A stretch of 64,000 bases of DNA. Origin: Simiduia litorea (GTDB taxonomy: Bacteria > Pseudomonadota > Gammaproteobacteria > Pseudomonadales > Cellvibrionaceae). A model generated the notes under the pieces. That model saw only the letters and a list, made by a program, of their open reading frames with translations. It was not told where the DNA came from and ran no database searches. Location: NCBI RefSeq assembly GCF_042853465.1, contig NZ_AP031497.1:2170001-2234000 (forward strand). The letters are read 5' to 3'. The position numbers and the translations under genes were made by a program. Shown piece by piece: positions 43,703 through 53,386 of this stretch. Numbering within the stretch: position 1 is the first letter of the stretch; each line of letters starts with the position of its first letter.

Positions 43703-44653
43703 ATGAGCGAAATCAAGCACCATCGCCTCATTATTCTGGGCTCAGGCCCTGCAGGCTACACAGCGGCTATTTATGCCGCGCGAGCAAATCTAAAGCCCGT
43801 TGTGATCACCGGTATGCAACAAGGCGGCCAGCTTACCACAACCACCGACGTTGAGAATTGGCCAGGTGGCGTTCACGACCTGCAAGGTCCAGACTTAATG
43901 GTGCAGATGCAGCAGCATGCCGAGCGCTTCGATACCGAGATTATTTTCGATCATATCGACTCGGTTGATCTCAAGCAGCGCCCTTTCACCTTAACAGGGT
44001 CCAGCACCTACACCTGCGATGCACTGATCATCTGCACCGGCGCCAGCGCCCAGTATTTAGGGCTTCCCTCTGAAGAGGCGTTCATGGGCCGTGGCGTCTC
44101 CGCCTGCGCGACTTGCGACGGCTTCTTCTATCGCGATCAAAAAGTTGTGGTAGTTGGCGGCGGCAATACCGCCGTTGAAGAAGCGCTTTACCTTTCTAAC
44201 ATCGCCTCAGAGGTCACGCTGATTCATCGCCGCGACACCTTGCGCTCTGAGAAAATTCTACAAGACAAGCTGTTTGAGAAGGCCAAGAATGGCAATGTGA
44301 CCTTGATGTGGAACCATACACTTGAAGAAGTGCTGGGCGATGACTCGGGTGTCACTGGCGTGCGCGTGAAGAGCACAGAAACCGGCAAAACCCAAGACTT
44401 GGATACTCAAGGCGCCTTTATTGCAATCGGACACAAGCCGAACACCGATATTTTCGCCGGCCAACTCGAGATGAAAGACGGCTATATCGTCGTTAAATCA
44501 GGCTTAAATGGCGGCGCGACGGCAACCTCCGTACCCGGCGTTTTTGCCGCTGGCGACGTCGGCGACCATATTTATCGTCAAGCGATCACCTCTGCCGGTG
44601 CCGGTTGCATGGCCGCGCTGGATGCCGAGAAGTACCTAGACGATTTAGTCTAA
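43703..44653 (+). CDS. trxB: Thioredoxin-disulfide reductase TrxB
   Basis: FAD/NADPH enzyme of 316 residues that reduces thioredoxin. The FAD loop is ILGSGPAGYTAAIYAARANL at 11-30, the redox pair C135-A-T-C138 (SACATCDGFFY), the NADPH loop VVVGGGNTAVEEALYL at about 149-164, and the C-terminal FAD motif VFAAGDVGDHIYRQA. AGGAT precedes the ATG. It is divergent from ftsK and leads a plus-strand run trxB-aat-bpt-infA. Confidence 0.97.
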   Translation: MSEIKHHRLIILGSGPAGYTAAIYAARANLKPVVITGMQQGGQLTTTTDVENWPGGVHDLQGPDLMVQMQQHAERFDTEIIFDHIDSVDLKQRPFTLTGSSTYTCDALIICTGASAQYLGLPSEEAFMGRGVSACATCDGFFYRDQKVVVVGGGNTAVEEALYLSNIASEVTLIHRRDTLRSEKILQDKLFEKAKNGNVTLMWNHTLEEVLGDDSGVTGVRVKSTETGKTQDLDTQGAFIAIGHKPNTDIFAGQLEMKDGYIVVKSGLNGGATATSVPGVFAAGDVGDHIYRQAITSAGAGCMAALDAEKYLDDLV

Positions 44654-44688
44654 TCAACGGCTTGCGTGCATAGTGAGGTGAGTTAGCG

Positions 44689-45378
44689 TTGATTCCTTTC
44701 TTGCCTCCTAGCCCGGTTCAATTCCCATCCACCCGCTTCGCTTTACGTGACCCTAATGGATTACTTGCAGCGGGTGGAAGCTTAGCCCCCGACTGGCTCC
44801 TCGCCGCTTATCGACGAGGCATATACCCTTGGTACAACGACCCAGGTGAGATCTTTTGGTGGTCGCCTGCACCGCGTATGGTTTTGCGCCCCGCCGATGT
44901 TCACATAGCCAAAAGCCTTAAAAAGTTTTTGAAGAAAACGCCCTTCACGATTCGTTTCGATAGCGCGTTTAAAGACGTTGTCGCACGCTGCGCCGATAGC
45001 CGCGACGACACTTGGATTTTACCCGAGATCCAAGCGGCCTATTGTCGTCTTCACGAGCTTGGGCATGCCCACTCCGTGGAGTGCTGGCAAGGCAAGGATT
45101 TGGTCGGTGGCCTCTACGGGGTAAACCTCGGCCAGCAGTTTTTTGGTGAGTCTATGTTCTCCAGCTGCACCAATGCATCCAAAGTGGCCCTTGTGGCGCT
45201 ATCCCGCCATTGTGAGGCCTGGGGTATCACGGCTATTGATTGTCAAATGCACACCCAGCACTTGGAATCCATGGGCGCACAGCTCTATGACCGAAACGCC
45301 TTTGAGGCTATGCTTGATGGCTGTGATACGCCTTCAAACGCCAAATGGTTGTTTCAATCAGAGTGGATGAATGTCTAG
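44689..45378 (+). CDS. aat: Leucyl/phenylalanyl-tRNA-protein transferase Aat
   Basis: Adds Leu or Phe to N-terminal Lys or Arg of proteins, marking them for ClpAP (N-degron pathway). It has 229 residues from a TTG at 44689 with GAGGTG about 9 bases upstream. Family segments are FPSTRFALRDPNGLLAAGG, YRRGIYPWYNDPGEIFWWSP, FGESMFSSCTNASKVAL and DCQMHTQHLESMGA. Normal length. It overlaps bpt by 8 bases. Confidence 0.96.
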   Translation: MIPFLPPSPVQFPSTRFALRDPNGLLAAGGSLAPDWLLAAYRRGIYPWYNDPGEIFWWSPAPRMVLRPADVHIAKSLKKFLKKTPFTIRFDSAFKDVVARCADSRDDTWILPEIQAAYCRLHELGHAHSVECWQGKDLVGGLYGVNLGQQFFGESMFSSCTNASKVALVALSRHCEAWGITAIDCQMHTQHLESMGAQLYDRNAFEAMLDGCDTPSNAKWLFQSEWMNV

Positions 45379-46084
45379 TTCCATCAACATCAAGCTGTTT
45401 TCTACCCACCCTCACAAGTGCAGCTACCTTGAGGACCGGGAGGCAACCACTGTTTTTGTCGACCCAGAGGCGACAATGGACAGCGCTTTATACAGTCGAC
45501 TTTCCGAGTTAGGCTTCCGGCGCTCTGGTCAGCATGTCTACCGGCCGCAATGCGCCGAGTGCAATGCCTGCACCCCAGTGCGCATTAAGGTAGAGGCGTT
45601 TACCTTAAACCGTCAACAAAAACGCACCCTGAAACGCAACCAAGATTTAACCCTCGAGCTTATTGAGCACATCGATACCGATGAGTGCTATGCACTCTAC
45701 GAGCAATACATTCAGAAGCGGCATCGCGATGGCGACATGTACCCGCCAACCCGCTCGCAATACAAGGGCTTCTTGACCGCGCAATGGGGCGTTACTCAGT
45801 TTCTCGCGGCTCGACTTGACGGTAGGCTGGTCGGCGTCGCTATGTGCGATAGGCTGGCCAGCGGTTTATCGGCCGTTTACACCTTTTTTGACCCAACGCT
45901 GACTAAGCGCAGCTTAGGCGCTTGGTTTATCCTGCAACAAGTCGCCTGGTCTAATCGTCTTGGTCTCAACCACCTCTATTTGGGTTATTGGATCAAAGAC
46001 TGTCAAAAAATGAACTACAAAACGCAATATCAGCCGCTCGAACACTTTAAAGGCGGCTTTTGGAGCAGATTATCGTCAAATTGA
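45371..46084 (+). CDS. bpt: Aspartate/glutamate leucyltransferase Bpt (Ate-like)
   Basis: Adds Leu to N-terminal Asp or Glu, the second arm of the bacterial N-degron pathway. It has 237 residues. The N-terminal Cys-rich segment (HKCSYL, then GFRRSGQHVYRPQCAECNAC with its paired Cys) and the C-terminal GNAT-like fold (GLNHLYLGYWIKDCQKMNYK) are typical. Aat and Bpt together indicate that both classes of N-terminal residues feed ClpS/ClpAP. clpA is not in the window, although in Pseudomonas it follows infA. Confidence 0.95.
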   Translation: MSSSINIKLFSTHPHKCSYLEDREATTVFVDPEATMDSALYSRLSELGFRRSGQHVYRPQCAECNACTPVRIKVEAFTLNRQQKRTLKRNQDLTLELIEHIDTDECYALYEQYIQKRHRDGDMYPPTRSQYKGFLTAQWGVTQFLAARLDGRLVGVAMCDRLASGLSAVYTFFDPTLTKRSLGAWFILQQVAWSNRLGLNHLYLGYWIKDCQKMNYKTQYQPLEHFKGGFWSRLSSN

Positions 46085-46188
46085 GCCAAGCTGTCCTTGG
46101 CGACCGAGTCGAATTAGTGCACAATTGCCGCCTTTCCGAGGTTGGCCTTATTTTCCGGCCGAAGTTGCATCAAAGAGGATATTGCCGG

Positions 46189-46407
46189 ATGGCGCGCGAA
46201 GATCATATTGAAATGGACGGTGAAGTGGTTGATACCCTTCCCAACACAACGTTTAAAGTTAAGCTAGAAAATGGCCATGTGGTCATTGCTCACATTTCAG
46301 GCAAGATGCGGAAAAACTATATCCGCATTCTGACCGGCGACAAGGTGAAAGTTGAGCTAACGCCTTATGACCTTTCCAAAGGGCGCATCACATATCGCGC
46401 ACGCTAA
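46189..46407 (+). CDS. infA: Translation initiation factor IF-1
   Basis: 72-residue OB-fold factor that binds the A site of the 30S subunit. The sequence MAREDHIEMDGEVVDTLP through GKMRKNYIRILTGDKVKVEL to KGRITYRAR is nearly invariant in the family. The start is ATG 46189 with AGAGG about 10 bases upstream; longer in-frame versions read into the bpt end and are artefacts. Followed by a strong terminator. Confidence 0.98.
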   Translation: MAREDHIEMDGEVVDTLPNTTFKVKLENGHVVIAHISGKMRKNYIRILTGDKVKVELTPYDLSKGRITYRAR

Positions 46408-46430
46408 GGGCTTGTAATCCTTACGTGAAT

Positions 46431-46458
46431 AAAAAAGGCAGCTTTGGCTGCCTTTTTT
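46431..46458. terminator. Bidirectional terminator between infA and flgL
   Basis: Twelve-base perfect inverted repeat AAAAAAGGCAGC/GCTGCCTTTTTT with loop TTTG, 23 bases after infA and 15 bases after flgL on the other strand. A and T runs on both sides allow termination of both convergent transcripts. Confidence 0.93.
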
Positions 46459-46473
46459 GTTGCCTGCCACTTA

Positions 46474-48075
46474 TCACAGGCGATCAAATAAACTGAGTTG
46501 ACTAATACGCACAAACGTTGATTGCGCCGCTTGCATGATTAGCTCCTGCTTCGACAACCTACTTGCCGCTTCAGCATAATCCAAATCCTGTAGTTCAGAT
46601 AATACTTCCTTGCTAACGAGCTCAGTATCTAAATGCAGATCGCGAGTGGTCTCTATGGTATTAAACCGTGCACCTAACTGACTGGTTTTTTCCAAAATAC
46701 GGGTTTGAGCATTCGCCAAATTACCGAGCGTGGCATCGACCACAGACTTTAATAAGGCTTTACTCTCTGCGCTGGCAGTAACGGACTTCATCGCATTGGA
46801 CAGCCGAGCTAAGGTCAACAACACATCTTGGTTATCCGCGCTGTCGATAAACACCTGATCGCCGCCGATGGCGCGCTGTCCATTGGCGGACGTTGAGCCC
46901 ACGACCGTATCTAGCCCCATCACTGCATTGATATTCGCAGTGCCACCCTCAACACTAAAATTTACCCCAGCAGGCATGGCGAAGCCTGAGCCTGTTACCG
47001 AAATGCCAAGACTGGCCAACTTGGCAGCATTACCATTACCGGCACTATTCAATACCGCAGCGAGATCGGTGGTATTGGTAACATTGGCGTCCAATACAAA
47101 AGTCTCCGACCTACCGCCAACATTCACCGTAAAGGATTCATTGGCGGGAGCCGTAAAATCGAATGGAAAGGTAACCGCGAAATCTGCGCCAAAGTTTCTT
47201 GTCGCCACAACAGGTGGCAAACCGGATGCCGGCTCGCCAATTACTGCAAAGGTGACGCCCTCCACTTCAATAGCACTACCGCTGACAAAAGCTTGGTTGG
47301 CAACCAATACCTCGCCTGTGGCTCGATCGGTAACCGTATAGTTCTTGGCCGAGGGTATGATGGCCGAGTCATGATTAAAAGTCACAACCATATCTTTAGG
47401 GTAAAAACTATTAAACTGGGCCTGATCGACAACTTGGCCGACACTCACAGCGATAGGCGGAACTGACTTGTTTGCGGCGCTCACACTCGTTCGGAATGTG
47501 GGGTTAACGGAATTCACGTCCATAAAGATGGCTTTACCGTTGTCGCTCACGGGAATTTTAACGCTTTCCGAAATCTTAACTAATTTTTGCCCGTCGTCGC
47601 CCCGATACTCGAATTGGCCTTCACCAAGACGTACAAAGGGCTGTGTATTGCCTTTGTACCCAGCAAAAATATAGTCGCCGTTGGCATTTCGGGAGTTAAC
47701 GAGATTTAGCATTTCGTCTAACCGAGAGTCCACCTCAGCCGCCAAGGCTTTGTAGTCATCCGGTGTGAGGATTGCGGTGTTTCCGGCCTGAACACTCAAC
47801 TCCTGAATGCGTTGAATCAACTCCAGCACACCATTCAGAGTGGTTTCTTCAAGCTGAAGATCATTTTCTGCAGAATTAATATTCTTAGTAAATTGTGAAA
47901 TTCGACCAATACTCTCGTTAAGCTGCATGATTTTCGTTGCAGCGACGGGATCATCCGAGGGTTTCAACACTCTAAGACCAGTTGACAACTGCTCTTGTGT
48001 TTTAACCATGGCGACACTGGCATCACTAATACCGCGATTAGCGATATTGAACATTTCAGAAGTGGATACACGCAT
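46474..48075 (-). CDS. flgL: Flagellar hook-associated protein 3 (hook-filament junction) FlgL
   Basis: Second junction protein between hook and filament. It has 533 residues, against about 317 in E. coli. The conserved ends are intact: N-terminal STGLRVLKPSDDPVAATKIM (31-50) with NAENDLQ-like helix, and C-terminal helices from about 415 (LARLSNAMKSVTA to FVRISQLSLFDRL). The extra length is a beta-rich insertion at about 200-415, part of which (about 313-370, FTVNVGGRSETFVL, then DLAAVLNS) resembles a flagellin IN-type motif. It is last in the flgFGHIJKL operon, 10 bases after flgK. Confidence 0.95.
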   Translation of the reverse strand: MRVSTSEMFNIANRGISDASVAMVKTQEQLSTGLRVLKPSDDPVAATKIMQLNESIGRISQFTKNINSAENDLQLEETTLNGVLELIQRIQELSVQAGNTAILTPDDYKALAAEVDSRLDEMLNLVNSRNANGDYIFAGYKGNTQPFVRLGEGQFEYRGDDGQKLVKISESVKIPVSDNGKAIFMDVNSVNPTFRTSVSAANKSVPPIAVSVGQVVDQAQFNSFYPKDMVVTFNHDSAIIPSAKNYTVTDRATGEVLVANQAFVSGSAIEVEGVTFAVIGEPASGLPPVVATRNFGADFAVTFPFDFTAPANESFTVNVGGRSETFVLDANVTNTTDLAAVLNSAGNGNAAKLASLGISVTGSGFAMPAGVNFSVEGGTANINAVMGLDTVVGSTSANGQRAIGGDQVFIDSADNQDVLLTLARLSNAMKSVTASAESKALLKSVVDATLGNLANAQTRILEKTSQLGARFNTIETTRDLHLDTELVSKEVLSELQDLDYAEAASRLSKQELIMQAAQSTFVRISQLSLFDRL

Positions 48076-48085
48076 AGTTGTTTAC

Positions 48086-51000
48086 CTAAAAGCTGCTAAG
48101 CAAGCGTTCAAATAAATCTCTTGCTACAGAGATTGCTTGAGCGTTGGCATTGTAGAGTTGTTCAAAGCGTATCAAATTTGCGGCTTCTTCTTCTAAATTT
48201 ACGCCCGATATTGAATCTCTTAAGGTTTGGCTTTGGGATAAAATCTTTTCTGCCGCATCTCGATTTATTTTAGACGCCGATGTTTTGGTACCCACCTCCT
48301 CGACCACTTTTCCATAAGCGCTGGAGAACGTATTTTTTCCACCATCGACCACCCGCTCAAGCTCAAGATCCACCATTTTTAGTGCATTGCGGTTATCAGC
48401 AGAGGCGTCATTATTGAAATCTAGGGTAAACACATCGCCGGCGACTGGGTGGCCGTCAATAGAAGCCTGAATCCCCATATATTTTGATTGTTGAAAATTA
48501 GCGGCGCTGCTATTACCAAATAATTGACTGACAGTCGGCAGCGTTGTCATCGTATAACCTTCGGCCAGCGTCACATCCACTCGGCCGCCAATCACAACAC
48601 CAGCCTGAACACCTGGGCCATTGGCAGTTAAACGCATTTGACTGTTAGTACCATCGCCGACGTCAATGGTATCCCCTGCAGCTGCAGTTAAACGAAAATC
48701 TATATCATCGCCTAAGCTCGAGGTGACACTAAGGCTAGTTCGACCTGTCGACGCGTCTACATACACAGATGCATAGATACCGACGGAACTCAATGTACTG
48801 TTGGCACCAATTCTATCGTTTACATAGTTAATGAACGCAGCCTGATCCGTTGCCGGATCGGGGATATCGTTAGCCAAGACGCTTGCACCAGTCGAAGGGT
48901 TGATAACATACTCGAGAAGGTTCTGACCATTTAGGGTTAACTGTAAAGGTTCTGTCCTAGTTAAGTTTACATTGTCGATTTTTGACGTTGTGTGAGCCGT
49001 GGCAGTGACACCAGCAATATTTGATAGACTGCTAGCCAGCAAGCGCGCACTGCCATTTTGTGTCGTTGTCAGTGATGTCGTAACTGGCAGGCCAGTACTT
49101 GGACTGACGCTATTAATACGAATAATTTCTGACGGATAGCGGTTGCCCACCACGCCTTGACCTGAAACACCACTCGCCCCACCCGCCGTCGTAAACGTCG
49201 CAGCTTCGATGTTAAAGCCTAATAACGTATTCGCCTGACCCGCCGGCGCAAAATCGGCGTTACCATCTGGATCGCCATTATAGTTTTGTAGTGACACATC
49301 CCCGTAACCTAGGCTCCTCATTCGAAACGCAAGCTCACCATTTTGATCGATGTAAGCAACAACATTAGAAGCCGCTAAATCATCATTTATATCGGCTAAC
49401 AAAGATGCATCGTCAAGGATGGACGGATTATTGATGGTGACGACAAAGGTGCCATCATTTAACCCGTTAAGCGTATTGCTAACCACGACATCAAAAGAAA
49501 ACTGATTAGCGGTGCCGGAAAAATCGAAAACTGCGTAGTTCGGCGCTACGGCGCCGGTTGGCTGTAAAGCCGCTTGTAAAAGTGGCGAGCTGCCTGCCGG
49601 CAACCCTATTACCCTACCGGTTGAGCTGACTAAGGTTGAACCGGCATCTTCAGAGAACAATGGGTTGGAAAGACCCGGTACAAAACGCTGATTACGAATG
49701 GGGGGATCAAGTTGAACTGGGTTACCAGGGTCAGTGTTATCTAAAATATCATAGCTTGTAGGTGTGGTGAACTTGACTATGAGGGGCGGAGAAAATTTAC
49801 CTGCGTTCGAAAAGAGAGGCAATAAATTACCGTTCACATCGGTCGTAGATAGAACCGTCCCTGCGCTAATGGCACCATTACCCTGATTAGCCAAACTAGT
49901 ATCAGTAAGTACCGGAGAGGCGAAGGCAATTTCTTCGGTGCGAGAAATTTGTGCATCGATTGAGCGTGCGCCCAGCCGCGTAGGCTGTAGTAAAAAGCGA
50001 TCGCCGTTCGCAAACGAACCGCCCGCAAACTCGAGAGACAAACCGTCAAACTCAACCTCAAAGGGAAATGACGTTGCCATAATACCTTTTGCTGCAACGC
50101 TATCATCACTTAACTTTGTAATGGTGTAAGTGCCATTTGGGCCCATCTTCATTTCGTAATCTGACGCCGTTAATGACGAAACATCCACTATATTCAACAT
50201 GAGCTGGCGGTCGTCTGGGGGCACATTACCTGAGCTGCCCTTCACCCTAGAGGAAGCGACCAGAGGGTCGTTGGCGTCACTGAAAAAGTTTGCCCCAAAG
50301 TCGCCGTTTAGATCGAGACCTTGGGTGTGAATCTCGTTGAAGGACTCGCCTAGGACAATAGCTAATCGACCAATTTCATTAACGGCTGGGTCGAGCACTT
50401 GATCGCGAAACTTCAGTAACCCACCGACGCTACCACCGTTAATTAACTCAGTAATGCGCTGAGGCCCTTTATTCGAATCAAACACTATGTCGGACTTAGA
50501 CGCGTCCAATAAGCCGTCTTCTATACGTAACGTACGCGACGTTGCGCCCACCACCAAAGGCTGACCATTACCCACCAACACGTTGATTTGATGGTCGCCT
50601 TGATCAAACGTACTGACAGAAACGAATGACGCAAGTTGACGCAATGCCTCATCTCTCTGGTCGAGCAGATCGTTCGGCTGAGCACCCTGTCCGGCACCGA
50701 AGGCGAGCGAAATTTTTCCATTAAGCTCGGCAATAACCGATGTTAAGGAATTTATTTGCGCGATAGCCGTGTCAAGCTGTTGGTTTATACCGTTATTGAG
50801 CGAATTAAATCTATCGTAGAGAGTGTTAAAGCGAGTAGCTAAATTACTTGCCTCACTGACGATTAATTGACGAGACGGAATCGAGGTTGGGTCATTAGCG
50901 CCATTTTGAACGGCGGCAAAAAACGTTTGTAAACCAGCAGCAATACCCGTAGATGGATCTGATAGTAATGAGTCAACCTGCTGAATACTGTCGTTAAAAG

Positions 51001-51259
51001 TATCCAGCTCGCTATACAGTGTGGTATCAGAACGAAGTTGATCAATTGCAAATTGGCTCGCAATACGCTCAATGGAATCTAGGCTCACACCATTGCCAGC
51101 ATAATTTCCGCCGAGCAAGGTCGCTGGGTTGGTAACCGCCAACGCTCGTTGACGAGAAAAACCGGCAGTATCTGCATTGGTGATATTGTGACTTGTGGTC
51201 TTCAGCGCAGATTGGCTAAATTTTAAACCACTGATACTGATTCCAAGTAAGTCGGCCAT
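48086..51259 (-). CDS. flgK: Flagellar hook-associated protein 1 FlgK, unusually long
   Basis: First junction protein, secreted to the hook tip. It has 1057 residues, roughly twice the E. coli form (547). The N-terminal D0/D1 (LLGISISGLKFSQSALKTTS, FSRQRALAV) and C-terminal helices (SGVNLEEEAANLIRFEQLYN, ISVARDLFERLLSSF) are canonical. The variable middle, about 330-960, is greatly enlarged and contains several IN-type motifs (for example 602-650). A segment at about 735-905 is recognisably similar to FlgE 360-515. No frame break is seen. It is preceded by flgJ with a 61-base gap. Confidence 0.96.
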   Translation of the reverse strand: MADLLGISISGLKFSQSALKTTSHNITNADTAGFSRQRALAVTNPATLLGGNYAGNGVSLDSIERIASQFAIDQLRSDTTLYSELDTFNDSIQQVDSLLSDPSTGIAAGLQTFFAAVQNGANDPTSIPSRQLIVSEASNLATRFNTLYDRFNSLNNGINQQLDTAIAQINSLTSVIAELNGKISLAFGAGQGAQPNDLLDQRDEALRQLASFVSVSTFDQGDHQINVLVGNGQPLVVGATSRTLRIEDGLLDASKSDIVFDSNKGPQRITELINGGSVGGLLKFRDQVLDPAVNEIGRLAIVLGESFNEIHTQGLDLNGDFGANFFSDANDPLVASSRVKGSSGNVPPDDRQLMLNIVDVSSLTASDYEMKMGPNGTYTITKLSDDSVAAKGIMATSFPFEVEFDGLSLEFAGGSFANGDRFLLQPTRLGARSIDAQISRTEEIAFASPVLTDTSLANQGNGAISAGTVLSTTDVNGNLLPLFSNAGKFSPPLIVKFTTPTSYDILDNTDPGNPVQLDPPIRNQRFVPGLSNPLFSEDAGSTLVSSTGRVIGLPAGSSPLLQAALQPTGAVAPNYAVFDFSGTANQFSFDVVVSNTLNGLNDGTFVVTINNPSILDDASLLADINDDLAASNVVAYIDQNGELAFRMRSLGYGDVSLQNYNGDPDGNADFAPAGQANTLLGFNIEAATFTTAGGASGVSGQGVVGNRYPSEIIRINSVSPSTGLPVTTSLTTTQNGSARLLASSLSNIAGVTATAHTTSKIDNVNLTRTEPLQLTLNGQNLLEYVINPSTGASVLANDIPDPATDQAAFINYVNDRIGANSTLSSVGIYASVYVDASTGRTSLSVTSSLGDDIDFRLTAAAGDTIDVGDGTNSQMRLTANGPGVQAGVVIGGRVDVTLAEGYTMTTLPTVSQLFGNSSAANFQQSKYMGIQASIDGHPVAGDVFTLDFNNDASADNRNALKMVDLELERVVDGGKNTFSSAYGKVVEEVGTKTSASKINRDAAEKILSQSQTLRDSISGVNLEEEAANLIRFEQLYNANAQAISVARDLFERLLSSF
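48545..49057 (-). repeat. FlgK copy of a module shared with FlgE
   Basis: FlgK residues about 735-905. Shared landmarks with FlgE 360-515 are AGVTATA-x-TT near the start, STL-x3-GI-x-A with a following DA-x-TG, then TS-x-x-GDD-x-x-F-x-x-T, GDT-x-x-V and a final GVV-x-GG-x-x-D-x-x-L-x-EGYT. FlgK has a longer loop (about 25 residues) after the first landmark. Confidence 0.75.
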
Positions 51260-51320
51260 TGTATTTCATCGCCCCGCGTTATCGACAGTTACCGGCGGAA
51301 GACCGGCACCACATAAATAA

Positions 51321-52268
51321 CTAGAGCAACTTTCGAGCCAACGCTTTCTGCAATATTGGATTGTCTGCGATGCGCGCTATTTTATCAGCGTAGTGAGGGT
51401 CAGTAGCATACCCTGCCGTTTGCAGCGCTGTGCCGTACTCTTTTGGCGAACGCTTGCCCAACACATCTTGGTAACGCGGCGAATCCGTTAAAAACGACAT
51501 AAAGTCAGAGAATGCACTGGCGATCGAAGGATAGGCTCTAAATCTAGCGTGCTCTACTGTTGCCATGCCGTCATCAAATTCCTGTACTCGACGAGAAATC
51601 GTCTCCCCCTGCCAGCCGGATCCCGCTTTAATATTGAAAAAATTATGACTGCTATTGCCCTTCGCATCGGCGAGCGTATGCTGACCCCAACCGGTTTCTA
51701 GCGCAGCCTGCGCAATCACCGACTCGATCTTCACACCAAGCGTCGCGGAGGCCTGCGCCGCAACCTCGTAGATATCATCAACAAATGCGGTAATTTTCTG
51801 CGCTACATCTGTCGCTGTAGATTCAACAACGGTCGCCGTCGGTTTTACCCGAGGAGGCACTGCGGCCTGATACTGGCTGACTCCAGGAGTCATCGCTGTT
51901 GCATCCTTTTCATCGGCGTTTCCGCCCGACGGCAATTGATTGCCGTATTGTGCTTTCATTTGATTGAACAATGCGTCTGCCAATCCAAGACCAGAACCCT
52001 TAGTGAGCTCTAAAGACATTTGCTGATCCATCAAATCGCGGTGAAATTTCATTTCATTAGATTGATCGTAATTACCCTCGGAAAAAACATCCTGCGTCGC
52101 CCGCATGGTTTTCAATAGTTGCTGTACGAACAATGCCTCAAACTGTTTAGCAACTTCTCTAAGCGCCTGTTCATCTCCAGCACGGCCCAGCTTTTTGATA
52201 CTATTTAAGCTATTCAGATCAGTGAAATTATCGCGAAGCTGTGTTGAGTTATTGACAAAGCTAGTCAT
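51321..52268 (-). CDS. flgJ: Rod-cap / peptidoglycan hydrolase FlgJ
   Basis: Dual-function protein of 315 residues. The N-terminal rod-assembly domain is at about 25-110 (EVAKQFEALFVQQLLKTMR, and SNEMKFHRDLMDQQMSLEL). The C-terminal GH73 muramidase at about 160-310 cuts peptidoglycan for rod passage, with the catalytic Glu in IAQAALETGWGQH and a Tyr/Thr-rich end (ALQTAGYATDPHYADKI). Both domains are fused, as usual in gammaproteobacteria. It lies 11 bases after flgI. Confidence 0.96.
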   Translation of the reverse strand: MTSFVNNSTQLRDNFTDLNSLNSIKKLGRAGDEQALREVAKQFEALFVQQLLKTMRATQDVFSEGNYDQSNEMKFHRDLMDQQMSLELTKGSGLGLADALFNQMKAQYGNQLPSGGNADEKDATAMTPGVSQYQAAVPPRVKPTATVVESTATDVAQKITAFVDDIYEVAAQASATLGVKIESVIAQAALETGWGQHTLADAKGNSSHNFFNIKAGSGWQGETISRRVQEFDDGMATVEHARFRAYPSIASAFSDFMSFLTDSPRYQDVLGKRSPKEYGTALQTAGYATDPHYADKIARIADNPILQKALARKLL

Positions 52269-52279
52269 GAGTCGCTCCG

Positions 52280-53386
52280 CTAGATTACGATAAGTTCTGC
52301 GCGCAACGCACCAGATTGCTTTAGCGCTTCGAGGATAGCCATTAAATCACCGGGCGCGGCGCCCACTTGATTTACCGCGCGCACGATATCATCCAAGCTG
52401 GTACCCGAATCAAATTTAAACATGGGGTTAATATCTTCCTCGATACCAACATTACTTTGAGGTACGACAACGGTTTGCCCTTCACCAAGCGCGTTGGGTT
52501 GGCTAACCTGCAGCGATTCCGATACGGTTACCGTTAAACTACCGTGGGTCACCGCCACTGGGGATACTCTGACATGCTGGCCAACCACAATAGTGCCGGT
52601 CCGAGAGTTAATTACCACCCGCGCGGGTTCCTCGCCTAAGACAACCTCAATGTTTTCCAATAAAGACAAAAAATTAACCCGCTGCGCAGGATCGATAGGT
52701 GCTTGCACAGCAATTGAAACAGCATCTTTTGGCGCCGCCACGTCCGGCCCCAAGAGCGTATTAATACTCTCGGCTACTTGTTTGGCAGTGGTGAAATCAG
52801 GCCTATGCAAGTTGAAAACAATCGCTCGGCCATTATCGAACTGGTTCGGCACCTCGCGCTCGACCATGGCGCCACTCGGAATTCGGCCAACACTCGGCAC
52901 ATTGACCGTTACTTTAGAGCCGTCGTTGCCCTCACCGCCAAAACCACCGACAACTAAATTGCCCTGTGCCACCGCATAGACTTGGCCATCAATTCCCTTT
53001 AACGGCGTCATAATCAAACTACCGCCACGCAAGCTTTTTGCGTTACCAATGGATGAAACCGTGATGTCTAGTGTTTGACCAGGCTTAGAAAAGGGTGGCA
53101 TTTCCGCGTGGACAGTCACCGCGGCAATATTTTTCAATTGCAACTTAATACCCTGCGGTAAGGCGATACCAAACTGGTTCAACATGTTCATAAACGATTG
53201 CACAGTGAACGGCGTCTGATTGGTTTGATCCCCAGTGCCATTCAGACCAACCACCAAGCCGTAACCCACCAGTTGATTTCCCCTAACGCCTTCGACATTG
53301 GCAATATCCTTAACCCTTTCTGCCTGAGTGTTTGCGCACAATAGTAAGGAGCCCAAAATCACTAGCCCAGCGAAATAATTATTCAT
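52280..53386 (-). CDS. flgI: Flagellar P-ring protein FlgI
   Basis: Periplasmic ring around the rod. It has 368 residues from ATG 53386, which overlaps the flgH stop as ATGA; a GTG three codons earlier is possible. The signal peptide ends near NTQA before ERVKDIANVEGVRGNQLVGY, the conserved mature N-terminus. Other family segments are GQTLDITVSSIGNAKSLRGG, RTGTIVVGQHVRVSPVAVTH and the C-terminal VRAVNQVGAAPGDLMAILEA. Confidence 0.96.
   Translation of the reverse strand: MNNYFAGLVILGSLLLCANTQAERVKDIANVEGVRGNQLVGYGLVVGLNGTGDQTNQTPFTVQSFMNMLNQFGIALPQGIKLQLKNIAAVTVHAEMPPFSKPGQTLDITVSSIGNAKSLRGGSLIMTPLKGIDGQVYAVAQGNLVVGGFGGEGNDGSKVTVNVPSVGRIPSGAMVEREVPNQFDNGRAIVFNLHRPDFTTAKQVAESINTLLGPDVAAPKDAVSIAVQAPIDPAQRVNFLSLLENIEVVLGEEPARVVINSRTGTIVVGQHVRVSPVAVTHGSLTVTVSESLQVSQPNALGEGQTVVVPQSNVGIEEDINPMFKFDSGTSLDDIVRAVNQVGAAPGDLMAILEALKQSGALRAELIVI

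Noticed and set aside
51260..51320. GTCGATAA before flgK as a FliA promoter
   Set aside because: No acceptable -35 at the right spacing; flgK is most simply read from the flgF promoter.
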